64,000 nt of DNA, from NCBI GenBank assembly GCA_036381125.1, contig DASVDK010000177.1, forward strand, positions 1 to 64,000, read 5' to 3'. The DNA is from DASVDK01 sp036381125 [NCBI: Thermodesulfobacteriota bacterium]. GTDB lineage: Bacteria > DASVDK01. Below the pieces are notes generated by a model, which ran no database searches, had not been told where the DNA came from, and saw only the letters and a program-made list of their open reading frames with translations. A program made the position numbers and the translations under genes. Positions within the stretch are counted from its first letter, which is position 1; each line of letters starts with the position of its first letter. Below are positions 19,264 through 27,366 of the stretch, piece after piece.

Positions 19264-19518
19264 CTAGCGCCCGCCGCCGTGGTCGAGGTCGTAGGGGGCG
19301 GGGCGCGAGACCAGCCGGACCGCGTCGAGCCGGGCCGGCGCCTGGGCCGAGTCGATCTCGCCGTTGACGATGCGGCCGGCGCCCGGCAGCGGCGCGGGCG
19401 CGCTCACGACCTGCACCGGGGCGTCCTTCTCCATGGCGACCTCGTCCATCGCGCCGGCGAACGCCGGGGTGGCCGAGAGGGTGACGAGCGCGGCGGCGGC
19501 AAAGAGCAGGGGCTTCAT
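19264..19518 (-). CDS. small exported protein, paralogue 1
   Basis: 84 aa. Sec signal MKPLLFAAAALVTLSATPAFA, then a short polar mature part of about 60 residues with PLPGAGRIVNGEID and APARLDAVR. The ATG at 19518 is preceded by AGGAAGGAG. Its mature region aligns with the small protein at 23930-24187, so this is a real family despite its size. I recognise no domain; probably a periplasmic peptide or precursor. Confidence 0.7.
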   Translation of the reverse strand: MKPLLFAAAALVTLSATPAFAGAMDEVAMEKDAPVQVVSAPAPLPGAGRIVNGEIDSAQAPARLDAVRLVSRPAPYDLDHGGGR

Positions 19519-19788
19519 GGCGGGGCTCCTTCCTCGTATCGGGGGCGCGGCCTGCACGACCGCGCCGCGTGATCTCCTGCGCGGGAGCGAGAGCAGGAGC
19601 CGTGCCGGTCCCGGTGCGCGGGGCGGGAGACGGTCGAAAAGGGACGTGCGGACGAGGAGTTGCGGAGATGTCGCCGGTGCGGCCCGGCCGCGGCGACCGC
19701 GCCGCGGCCGGCGGCGTGCTTCACGCTGCAACGCGAGTGCTCCAGATCGGATCAGGGGAGCCCGATCCGGATCGCCGACGGCGAGCCG

Positions 19789-20208
19789 CTACCGCGCGGC
19801 GTACCGGCGGGCGAGGTGGCCGGCGAGCATGCCGAGCGCGTAGAGGAGGCTCGAGGCGCTCCACCAGAAGACGAGCCCCCCGATCCAGAACGTGGCGCCC
19901 GCGTCCTCGGGGACGCGCGCGGCGGCGCTCCCCGGGTCGAGCATCGCCGGCACGAAGCGGAACGCGACGAGGACCAGGGAGGCGCCCCAGCCGAAGCCGA
20001 GGACCTCCCGGAACGTGCGCAGGCGGATGCCGAAGGCGAGGACGACCAGCAGGCGCGGCGCGAGGATCGCCGCCGCACCGGCTCCGAGCGGGTAGAGCAC
20101 CTGCTCGCCGAGGACGATGGCCGCGGCCAGGGCGGCGAGGCTCGCGAGGAACCAGCCGACCGGGAAGGGGGCCTCCGGGGGGGGCGCGCCCCCGGTCGGA
20201 CCGGACAC
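19789..20208 (-). CDS. hypothetical four-helix membrane protein
   Basis: 139 aa from a GTG that overlaps the ilvD stop by 1 bp (TAGTG). About four hydrophobic segments (VGWFLASLAALAAAIVLG, APRLLVVLAFGI, ASLVLVAFRFVPAM, WIGGLVFWWSASSLLYALG). Ends RRYAAR. No family recognised. Its place directly behind ilvD may be only positional. Confidence 0.6.
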   Translation of the reverse strand: MSGPTGGAPPPEAPFPVGWFLASLAALAAAIVLGEQVLYPLGAGAAAILAPRLLVVLAFGIRLRTFREVLGFGWGASLVLVAFRFVPAMLDPGSAAARVPEDAGATFWIGGLVFWWSASSLLYALGMLAGHLARRYAAR

Positions 20209-21887
20209 TAGCCGGTCACCGCCCCTTCGGACGCGGACGACACGAGCTTCGCGTACTTCGCGAGCACGCCGGTCGTGTACATCGGCTTCGGCGGCTTCAC
20301 CGCCTTGAGGCGGCGCTTGAGCTCGGCGGCGGAGAGCTCCACGTCGAGCCGCCGCTTCTTGATGTCGATCGCGATGACGTCGCCGTTCCTGATCGCGGCG
20401 ATCGGTCCCCCGTCGGCCGCCTCGGGCGCCACGTGGGCGATCATGAAGCCGTGCGTGGCCCCGGAGAAGCGTCCGTCGGTGATGAGGGCGACCGAGCCGC
20501 CGAGGCCGGCCCCCTGCAGGGCGGCGGTCACGTGCAGCATCTCGCGCATGCCGGGGCCTCCCTTCGGCCCCTCCCACCGGATGACGACCACGTCACCCGG
20601 CTTGATCTTGCCCGCCTTCACCGCCGCGAAGGCGTCCTCCTCGCGCTCGAAGACGCGGGCGGGGCCGCGGTGGGCGTCGCGGCTCTGGCCCGAGACCTTC
20701 GCCACGCACCCGTCGGGGGCGAGGTTGCCCCTGAGGATGACGAGGCCGCCGTAGCTCTTGAGCGGCTGGTCGACGGGGCGGATGACCGTCTGCCCCTCGG
20801 GCTCGCGCGCCGCGCGCGCCTCCTCGCCGATCGTCCGGCCCGTGACCGTCTTCTCGTCGGGGTGGAGGAGGCCCGCCTCGAGCAGGCGCTTCGCCACGAC
20901 CGCCATGCCGCCCGCCTCGTACATCTCCGGCGCGGTGTAGCGGCCCCACGGCTTCATGTCGGCGAGGACCGGCACCTTGCGGGCGATGCGGTCGAAGTCG
21001 TCGATGGAGAGCCTGACGCCCGCTTCGCGCGCGACGGCGAGGAGGTGCAGGACGGCGTTCGTGGAGCCGCCGGTCGCCATCACGCCGGCGATCGCGTTGA
21101 AGAGCGCCTTGCGGGTGATGATCTGCCGCGGGAGCAGGCCGCTCCTCAGCACCTCCATCATGATCCGACCGGTCTCGAACGCCGCGCCGCCCTTGTCCTT
21201 GTGGAGCGCGGGGACGCCGTTGGCGCCCATGGGCGACACGCCGAGCATCTCGAACGCGGTCGCCATCGTGTTGGCCGTGAACTGGCCGCCGCACGCCCCG
21301 GCGCCGGGGCAGGCCCGGCTCTCGATCTCGCCGAGTTCGCAGGCGTCGATCCGCTTCGCGTTGTACGACCCGATCGCCTCGAAGACGTCCTGGATCGTGA
21401 GCCGCCGGTCCTTGTACTCCCCGTACATGATCGAGCCGCCGTAGAGCAGGACCGACGGGATGTTCAGGCGCGCCATGGCCATGGCCATGCCCGGGATGGT
21501 CTTGTCGCAGCCGGCGATGCCGACGAACCCGTCGAGCCCGTGACCACGCACCACCAGCTCCACGGAGTCGGCGACCAGCTCCCGGCTGACGAGGGACGCC
21601 TTCATCGCCTGGGTACCCATGGAGATGGCGTCGTTCACCGAGATCGTGTTGAACTCGATCGGCGTGCCGCCGTTCGCGCGGATGCCGTCCTTCACCTTCT
21701 CGGCCACCGCCCGGTGGTTGAAGTTGCAGGGGGCGATCTCGATCCAGCAGTGCGCGACCCCCACCAGGGGCTTGCGGAGGTCGTCGTCGGTGAAGCCGAT
21801 CGCCTTGAACATGGCTCGGGCGGCCGCGCGGTCCGCGCCGTCGAGCAGGACACGGCTCTTGTGCCGGGCGTCGAAGGCCACGGTCAC
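20208..21887 (-). CDS. ilvD: dihydroxy-acid dehydratase
   Basis: 559 aa, full length. APCNFNH, GCDKTIPGM and CPGAGACGGQFTANTM contain the iron-sulfur cysteines, and DGRFSG is near the C-terminus. Converts 2,3-dihydroxyisovalerate and its homologue to the 2-keto acids of valine and isoleucine synthesis. The GTG at 21887 has GGGAGGT a few nt upstream. The acetolactate-related AALDC-like gene is about 4 kb away. Confidence 0.95.
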   Translation of the reverse strand: MTVAFDARHKSRVLLDGADRAAARAMFKAIGFTDDDLRKPLVGVAHCWIEIAPCNFNHRAVAEKVKDGIRANGGTPIEFNTISVNDAISMGTQAMKASLVSRELVADSVELVVRGHGLDGFVGIAGCDKTIPGMAMAMARLNIPSVLLYGGSIMYGEYKDRRLTIQDVFEAIGSYNAKRIDACELGEIESRACPGAGACGGQFTANTMATAFEMLGVSPMGANGVPALHKDKGGAAFETGRIMMEVLRSGLLPRQIITRKALFNAIAGVMATGGSTNAVLHLLAVAREAGVRLSIDDFDRIARKVPVLADMKPWGRYTAPEMYEAGGMAVVAKRLLEAGLLHPDEKTVTGRTIGEEARAAREPEGQTVIRPVDQPLKSYGGLVILRGNLAPDGCVAKVSGQSRDAHRGPARVFEREEDAFAAVKAGKIKPGDVVVIRWEGPKGGPGMREMLHVTAALQGAGLGGSVALITDGRFSGATHGFMIAHVAPEAADGGPIAAIRNGDVIAIDIKKRRLDVELSAAELKRRLKAVKPPKPMYTTGVLAKYAKLVSSASEGAVTG

Positions 21888-21950
21888 ACCTCCCGTCGTG
21901 AGAAATGGTGGCTGCGGGGAAAACGCCGGAATTCTAGCACCAGGCGGGGC

Positions 21951-22877
21951 TCACGCGACGCTCGCCGGGTCGGTGTTGCCGCCGCAGACGAGGACGGCCA
22001 CCCGCTCGCCGGCGCCCGGCCGGTAGGCCCCCGACGTCACGGCGGCCAGCGCCGCGGCGCCGCCCGGCTCCGCCACCACCCGGAGCGCCTCCCAGAGGGC
22101 GCGCTGGGCGGCGCGGATCGCCTCGTCGTCGACGAGCACCACCCGCTCGACGTGCGCCCGGGCCAGCGCGAACGCGAGGTCACCAACGCGCCTGGCGCCG
22201 AGGCTGTCGGCCGCGATCCCGCCCACCTCCACGTCCACCGGCCTGCCCACCGCCAGCGCCGCGTGCAGGGTTGGGGCCCGGACCGGCTCGACCCCGATCA
22301 CGCGCACCCGGCCGGCGAACCAGGCGGCGGCGCCCGCGACGAGGCCGCCGCCCCCGACGGCGACGACCACCGTGTCGAGCCCGCCGGCCTGCCGGTCGAG
22401 TTCTCGGAACAGGGTCCCCTGGCCGGCCACGACCTCCGGCTGGTCGTAGGCGTGGACCACCAGGGCGCCGCTCTCCGCGGCCCGCCGGTCGGAGGCGGCC
22501 TTGGCGTCGGCGTAGGTCGCGCCGGTGACCGTCACGGCCGCGCCGTAGCGCCGGAGCCGCTCGACCTTCACGGGCGAGGCGACCTCCGGGACGAAGATCT
22601 CCGCCCGGTGGCCGAGCACGCGGGCCGCCCAGGCCACGGCCGCGCCGTGGTTTCCGCCGGAGGCGGCGATGACGCCGGCCGCCGGCACCTCGGCCGAGAG
22701 GATCCGGTTCAGGGCGCCGCGCGGCTTGAAGGAGCCGGTGTGCTGGAGCGACTCGAGCTTGAGGACGAGCGGCGCGGCCGCGCCCAGGGCCCCTCCCTCC
22801 AGCGCGATCACGGGGGTCTCGCGCACGCGGCCGGCGATGCGATGCGCGGCCGCGTCGATGGCGTCTCGATCGACCAT
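21951..22877 (-). CDS. PLP-dependent threonine/serine dehydratase-family protein
   Basis: 308 aa. The PLP lysine sits in GSFKPRGA; SGGNHGAAVAWAA and the glycine-rich VVVAVGGGGLVAG bind the cofactor phosphate. The fold-type II family includes catabolic threonine dehydratase, serine racemase and hydroxyaspartate dehydratase; no ACT domain is present, so it is not the biosynthetic ilvA type. Located just upstream of ilvD with a 63-bp gap. A -10 (TAGGCT) lies 6 nt before the ATG. Confidence 0.85.
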   Translation of the reverse strand: MVDRDAIDAAAHRIAGRVRETPVIALEGGALGAAAPLVLKLESLQHTGSFKPRGALNRILSAEVPAAGVIAASGGNHGAAVAWAARVLGHRAEIFVPEVASPVKVERLRRYGAAVTVTGATYADAKAASDRRAAESGALVVHAYDQPEVVAGQGTLFRELDRQAGGLDTVVVAVGGGGLVAGAAAWFAGRVRVIGVEPVRAPTLHAALAVGRPVDVEVGGIAADSLGARRVGDLAFALARAHVERVVLVDDEAIRAAQRALWEALRVVAEPGGAAALAAVTSGAYRPGAGERVAVLVCGGNTDPASVA

Positions 22878-22883
22878 GCGGCT

Positions 22884-22912
22884 AGCCTAGCGCGGGTTCG
22901 GCCTGCTAGACT
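22884..22912. promoter_or_regulatory. divergent -10 elements for the dehydratase and ion-channel genes
   Basis: Minus strand TAGGCT (22889-22884) is 6 nt from the dehydratase ATG (leaderless). Plus strand TAGACT (22907-22912) would give a ~23-nt leader to the ion-channel gene, which has AGGAGGAGG before its ATG. Confidence 0.5.
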
Positions 22913-22941
22913 CCGCCACCGCGCGCCCGAGGAGGAGGACC

Positions 22942-23748
22942 ATGGTCGAACTCTGTCGCCGCATCGCCGAACATCCGGCGTTCCAGCACGTGATCCTGGT
23001 GGTCATCCTCGTCAACGCCGTCGTGATCGGCTTCGAGACGTCGCCCGCGGTCATGGCCCGGTGGGGCGGGTTCCTGCTCGGGCTCGGCACGGCGATCCAG
23101 GCGCTCTTCGTCGTGGAGATCCTCGTTCGCCTCGTCGCCTACTGGCCGCGGCTCGGCCGCTTCTTCACCGACGGCTGGAACGTCTTCGACTTCCTCGTCG
23201 TCGCGATCTCGCTCGCGCCGCAGGCCGGCCCGTTCTCGACCGTGGTCAGGCTCGCGCGGGTGCTGCGCGTCGCGCGCCTGCTGTCGGTGGTGCCGGAGCT
23301 GCGGCTCATCATCGGCACGATGCTCCGCTCGATCCCCTCCATGGGGCACGTGATCGCGCTCCTGTCGCTCCTCCTGTACATCTACGCCGTCGTCGGCTTC
23401 TACCTCTTCGGCCGTCACGACCCGTCCCACTGGGGTTCGCTCTCGCAGGCCTTCCTCACTCTCTTCCAGATGCTCACGCTCGAGGGGTGGGTGGAGATCC
23501 AGGCGACCAGCATGGAGGCGGTGCCGCTCGCCTGGATCTACTACGCGAGCTTCGTCGTGGTCGCGGTCTTCGTCGTGATCAACCTGTTCATCGCGGTCGT
23601 CCTCAACAACCTCGAGCGGGCGAAGGACGAGGAGCAGGCGGAAGCCGACCGCAAGAGCCCGCAGGGCGCGCTCATCGAGCAGGTCGAGCGGCTCAAGGCC
23701 GAGCTCGCGCGGCTCGAGCGGGACCTGAGGGCGTCGGGGAGGTCCTGA
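22942..23748 (+). CDS. voltage-gated-type ion channel (ion transporter family)
   Basis: 268 aa. A single six-helix channel domain: S1 HVILVVILVNAVVIGFET, S4 with spaced arginines (TVVRLARVLRVARLLSV), pore region FLTLFQMLTLEGWVEI, and S6 ending in NLFIAVVLNNLE. The TLEGW selectivity segment is of the bacterial sodium-channel (NaChBac/NavMs) type. A charged C-terminal tail (IEQVERLKAELARLERDL) is a likely coiled coil for tetramer assembly. Confidence 0.85.
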   Translation: MVELCRRIAEHPAFQHVILVVILVNAVVIGFETSPAVMARWGGFLLGLGTAIQALFVVEILVRLVAYWPRLGRFFTDGWNVFDFLVVAISLAPQAGPFSTVVRLARVLRVARLLSVVPELRLIIGTMLRSIPSMGHVIALLSLLLYIYAVVGFYLFGRHDPSHWGSLSQAFLTLFQMLTLEGWVEIQATSMEAVPLAWIYYASFVVVAVFVVINLFIAVVLNNLERAKDEEQAEADRKSPQGALIEQVERLKAELARLERDLRASGRS

Positions 23749-23929
23749 CTCCGGGGGGCGCGCTCGCCTCGTCCTCGTCGGCGAGGCGTTCCGTGCGATG
23801 CAGGCCCGTCGCTTCCGGGCGTCGGCGCTCCGATCTCCGGATGATGGCCCGTCAGTCACGCGGCCCGAGATCACCGATCTCCGCGACCCGGCGCCCGTCG
23901 TCGTGCGGGTGGAGAGCCCCCCGAGGGAT

Positions 23930-24187
23930 TTACCGGTCGCGATCGGTCGCCGGGCGCAGGTCGCTCGGGTACGTCGCCACGCGCTTGCGTTCCGCGCGGG
24001 ACGGGGCGCCGGAGCCGTCGCTCTCGCCGTTCACCGTCTTGCCGGCCGGCATGGCCAGGGGCGAGGGGGCGGCGGTCTCGATTACCATGCGCCGGTCCCG
24101 GGCGATCTCCTCGATGGGCCTGGCGGCGGCAGGCGTGGCGGCGATGGCCGCGAGCGCGACGGCAAGCGCGACGAACGGGGTCTTCAT
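23930..24187 (-). CDS. small exported protein, paralogue 2
   Basis: 85 aa. Signal peptide MKTPFVALAVALAAIAATPA, then a polar mature chain with PSPLAMPAGKTVNGESD and APSRAERKR. Aligned with the 84-aa protein at 19264-19518, the shared core is P(L/A)..(A)G(K/R).VNGE.D...AP.R. GAGGA lies upstream of the ATG. Function unknown. Confidence 0.65.
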   Translation of the reverse strand: MKTPFVALAVALAAIAATPAAARPIEEIARDRRMVIETAAPSPLAMPAGKTVNGESDGSGAPSRAERKRVATYPSDLRPATDRDR

Positions 24188-24633
24188 GGCGGCGGTCCTC
24201 GGGGAGGTACGCCCGCCCGGGGAGCATGCTTCGTGCCGGGGCGGGCAGTCACGCAAGAAATCGAAGAGAGACGGCCGCTTACGTGACACTCCTGTGAGGA
24301 TCGCGGACTTCCCGCTGCGGCACGGCATTGCGAAACGGAACGACGCCCGCTCCACATGCAACAGAGCCTCGGCCCTCCGAATCGGAGCCTGCGTCGATCA
24401 GGGGCGGAAGCGCTGTACATTGGAGCCTCGCGAAGGTCCACATGGGACGATCGGAGTGACCGTATGGCCTGCGAGACGCCTTTCGTGCCCGCTTCTGGGG
24501 GCTCGTGTGCGATCGCTGGCGCGCGTGGAGCATCGGAGAAGCGCCCGTGTCCCTCTCCGAACTGGATCCCGAGATCGTCGCCGAACACGGTCCCGTGAAT
24601 GCCAGCTTGCCGAGGCTCGTCCAGGCGCGGCCG
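24188..24633. other. 446-bp intergenic region with no recognisable gene
   Basis: Codon-like reading frames cross it on both strands but none has a recognisable product, start context or homology that I can see. Slightly lower GC than the flanks. It separates the small exported protein from the Crp/Fnr gene end. Confidence 0.5.
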
Positions 24634-25221
24634 CTACCCGGCCTGGAGGAGCCGCACGGCCCGCCCTTCTCGTGCGATCCGCCCCTCGGCCTCGAGCGCG
24701 GCGAGGGTCCGGTAGAGCGCTTCGTGCGTGAGGCCGATCTCGGCCGCGACCTGCTTGAGCGGACGATCGCCGCCGATCGCGCCGCGCGGGGCCAGGGCGA
24801 GGTACTGGAGGACGCGCGCCCGCGCCGATCGGACGTTGCGCAGCTCGAGGCGCGCACGGAGCACCTGGATCTGCGCCGCCATCTGCCGCATGAAGCCTTC
24901 GGCGACCTCCGGGTCCGCGCGCAGGGCGCGCCTCACGGCCGCCCGGGGCAGCACCGCGACGCGCGAGGGGACCTCGGCCACGGCGTCGCAGTGGTAGCGG
25001 TCGGAGAAGAGCGCCGCCTCGGCGAACGTCTCGCCCGGGCGAGCCACGTGCACCGTCACGCCGACCCCCTCGCTCGTGTGCCGGACGAGCAGCACCCGCC
25101 CCGCCTCGACCACGAAGATCGCGGTCGTCGCGTACCCCTGTCGGAAGAGGGCTTCTCCGGCCGCGAGGTCGCGCCGCCGCGCGGAGTCGAGGAGCGCGGC
25201 GAAGGGGTCGGCCGCCGTCAT
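24634..25221 (-). CDS. Crp/Fnr-family transcriptional regulator
   Basis: 195 aa. Residues ~8-115 form a cyclic-nucleotide-binding-type beta-roll (GEALFRQGYATTAIFVVEAGRV, GETFAEAALF), then a long dimer helix and a winged helix-turn-helix (LKQVAAEIGLTHEALYRTLAALEAEGRI). No iron-sulfur cysteines, so not a true FNR; the Dnr/ArcR-like subgroups are possible. The ATG overlaps the stop of the upstream AALDC-like gene (ATGA), so the two are one operon, and an FNR-type palindrome sits before the operon. Confidence 0.85.
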   Translation of the reverse strand: MTAADPFAALLDSARRRDLAAGEALFRQGYATTAIFVVEAGRVLLVRHTSEGVGVTVHVARPGETFAEAALFSDRYHCDAVAEVPSRVAVLPRAAVRRALRADPEVAEGFMRQMAAQIQVLRARLELRNVRSARARVLQYLALAPRGAIGGDRPLKQVAAEIGLTHEALYRTLAALEAEGRIAREGRAVRLLQAG

Positions 25222-25994
25222 GCGGCCGGCAGGGACAGGACGGCGCCGCGGGCCACGCCGAAGGCGTCGAGGTGACCGGTCACCGTCCGCCCGGGGTCGA
25301 GCAGGTGGACGTGGATCCGCTCGCCCGGGTGGCTGATGACCCCCTCGAGCGCCGCGCCGGAATGGAAGCCCACCAGGTCGGCCGCCATCCGATCGCCCCG
25401 CCGGACGACCCGGGCCGCGGCGGCGTGCCTGCCGCGACCGCCGTGCCCACCTCGGCCGCCGTGCCCGCCGCCCGGCGGCTCGCCGGGACCGGCCAGCACG
25501 TGCCAGGCGTAGCCGGTGACGACGCCCCGCACGAGGAAGGGGAAGGGGCGGGAAACGTCGATGCCGCGGCGCCCCGCCGTCGCGGCGACCGCCGCCTCGA
25601 GCGCGGGCATGGAGGCGAGGTCGGCCTCGACCGGCTCCGCCGTCCAGCGGTCCACCCGGGCGGTCACGAGGAGGGCCGCCTCGGCGTCGCGAGGCGCCGG
25701 CACGATCCTGCCGTCGGCTCGCCGACCGTAGCTCACGAAGAGGCGGCTCCCCTCCGCGGTCACCTCGCCCTCGAGGCCCGCCAGGGCGCCGACGGCGTAG
25801 ACGCCGGGCGCGGCGACCGCATCGGCGAGCCTCACCCGCCCGGCGACGGCGCCGTCGCGCATCATCCGCTCGAAGTGGCCGTAGACGCGGATGTCGAAGG
25901 GCAGGTCGTCGGCGGCGCGGGCGAGGCGGGGCGGCGCCGCGAGGCTGCCGGCGGCCACGGCGAGGAGCGTGCGGCGAGTGAGCCGAGCGCGCAT
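25218..25994 (-). CDS. exported alpha-acetolactate decarboxylase-like protein with Gly/His-rich insert
   Basis: 258 aa. Export signal with twin Arg (TRRTLLAVAAGSLAAPPRLARA). The body follows the acetolactate decarboxylase pattern: YGHFERMMRDGAVAG, GALAGLEGEV, and near the C-terminus His228-x-His230 ...His241 (HVHLL...GHL) with the same HxH-x10-H spacing as the family's zinc site. Residues ~165-190 are a Gly/His/Arg-rich insert (GGGHGGRGGHGGRGRH) that I do not know in characterised enzymes. Known AALDCs make acetoin from acetolactate in the cytoplasm or secreted form. The function here is inferred. Confidence 0.7.
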   Translation of the reverse strand: MRARLTRRTLLAVAAGSLAAPPRLARAADDLPFDIRVYGHFERMMRDGAVAGRVRLADAVAAPGVYAVGALAGLEGEVTAEGSRLFVSYGRRADGRIVPAPRDAEAALLVTARVDRWTAEPVEADLASMPALEAAVAATAGRRGIDVSRPFPFLVRGVVTGYAWHVLAGPGEPPGGGHGGRGGHGGRGRHAAAARVVRRGDRMAADLVGFHSGAALEGVISHPGERIHVHLLDPGRTVTGHLDAFGVARGAVLSLPAA

Positions 25995-26051
25995 GGGGTA
26001 TCCTCCCGGTGCGGGTCCGCCGGCCACTCTGCCGCGGGCCGTCCGGCTCGC

Positions 26052-26069
26052 ATATGATCCGGATCATAT
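26052..26069. promoter_or_regulatory. 18-bp perfect palindrome of FNR/Dnr type upstream of the AALDC-like/crp operon
   Basis: ATATGATCCGGATCATAT is fully self-complementary. Its core ATGAT-N4-ATCAT differs from the FNR consensus TTGAT-N4-ATCAA only at the outermost bases. It lies 58 bp before the AALDC-like start and is the likely autoregulatory site of the co-transcribed Crp/Fnr protein. Confidence 0.65.
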
Positions 26070-26084
26070 CATCCGGCGGAGGTC

Positions 26085-26396
26085 GGCGCGGCCAGCGCCC
26101 TGGGAGTGGACGTGTCCGAGCGGATGCTGGCGCGTGCGAAGGCGGAGACCCGGGACGCGGCGATCTCGTATATCAGGGCCGACCTGGAGGGCCTTCTGGG
26201 CAGGGTCCACGCGGCGCTTGCGCCCGGCGGCCATCTGCTCTTCTCGGTCGAGCACCCGATCGTTACCGCGCCCACCGATCCAGGCTGGTCGGTCGATGCC
26301 GCGAGACGCGCGGCGTGGCCCGTCCGCGGGTACCCCGACGAGGGCCCCCGTCGCACGGATTGGCTCGTGGCGTGCCGCTGTTCGACCTACCGGTAG
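26085..26396 (+). pseudogene. remnant of a SAM-dependent methyltransferase
   Basis: The frame reads AASALGVDVSERMLARAKAETRD and later RVHAALAPGGHLLFSVEHPI and DEGPRRTDWL, all typical of a class I methyltransferase. The N-terminal SAM motif I is missing, about 25 residues between RADLE and GLL (the usual motif around the active-site loop) are deleted, and the C-terminus is cut. No start codon context. It is a decayed gene. Confidence 0.7.
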
Positions 26397-27184
26397 CCGG
26401 TCGCGTCCGCCGGTCTGCCGGCCTCCTGAACCTCCCGGATGTAGCGCCAGCAGTCCGGTTGCGATCCGTCGAGGTCGGTGAAGCCGTAGACCTTCGCGAG
26501 CCCGCCGCTCGAGAGCGACTGTCCCGTCCAGCGGGCCTTCTGCGGGTCGGCGGCGAGCGCGGCGACGGCGCGTCCGACGAAGCGCGGGGACTCGGAGATC
26601 ACGAAGTGGGGCGACCTGGCCGTGGCGTCGCGCCAGTTCTCCTCGGTGACGCCGTAGGTGTCGAGCATCATCTCGGAGCGCATCCACCCCGGCGTGATCG
26701 ACACCGCCGTGGCGCCGTGGCGCGCGAGGTCCCTGGCGTGCGCCCAGGCCATCCGTATGGCGGCGACCTTGGCGAGGTCGTAGAAGACCGACAGGCGGTA
26801 GTGGTCCGCGTTGTACTCCGCCGTGCCGCCGGTCACCTCGACCATGAGGCCGCCGGGGTTCGCGATTCGAACAGGCGTTCGCCGCCCCAGATGTCGTTCA
26901 CCAGGACGTCGAGCCGTCCCGTTCCGTCCGGATTCGCGCGACCAGCGCTTCGACCTCGCTCGGGACGAGATGGTCGACGCGAACCGCGATGCCCTCGCCG
27001 CCGGCCCCGGTGACCAACGCCGCGGTCTCCTCGATGGTCTCGGGACGGCCGTACTCCGACATCTGGCTTCGGGTGGTGCGGCCGGTCACGTAGACCGTGG
27101 CGCCTGCCGCGCCGAGCTCGATCGCGATTCCGCGCCCCGCGTCGCGCCGGCGACGAGCGCCACCTTTCCCTCGAGCGATCGCAT
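26387..27184 (-). pseudogene. broken short-chain dehydrogenase/reductase gene
   Basis: Four pieces in shifting frames reconstruct an SDR: MRSLEGKVALVAGATRG (27184 downward), then GRGIAIELGAAGATVYVTGRT, then LDVLVNDIWGGERLFE, then MVEVTGGTAEYN...YDLAKVAAIRMAWAHARDL with the YxxxK-type active site and ITPGWMRSEMM (26845-26387). At least two frameshifts (near 27135 and 26945) and a deletion of some 60-80 residues near 26865 are needed. It overlaps the methyltransferase remnant by about 10 bp at its 3' end. Confidence 0.75.
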
Positions 27185-27366
27185 CCGTTCGCCCCGATCT
27201 CGCGCGCGTGTCGCGCGCGGCCTCCGTGACCTGCCCCCCGGCTCGGACGTCTCCGGGCGCCCGGGTCTCCTGGGTGCAGGGTGGCGCCGGCGGGCCGGGC
27301 GGCCAACGCACGCGGCGCCTGCGACGGGCCCCCGCGCCGGTCGAGGACCTGACCTGGTCCCCGGAC

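Noticed and set aside
19569-24731. A 1720-codon open frame on the plus strand
   Set aside because: It crosses ilvD, the dehydratase and the ion channel in non-coding frames and has no recognisable domain.
24505-25275. Possible gene antisense to the Crp/Fnr gene
   Set aside because: Only the first ~40 codons look protein-like; the rest mirrors the regulator's coding strand. Not supportable.
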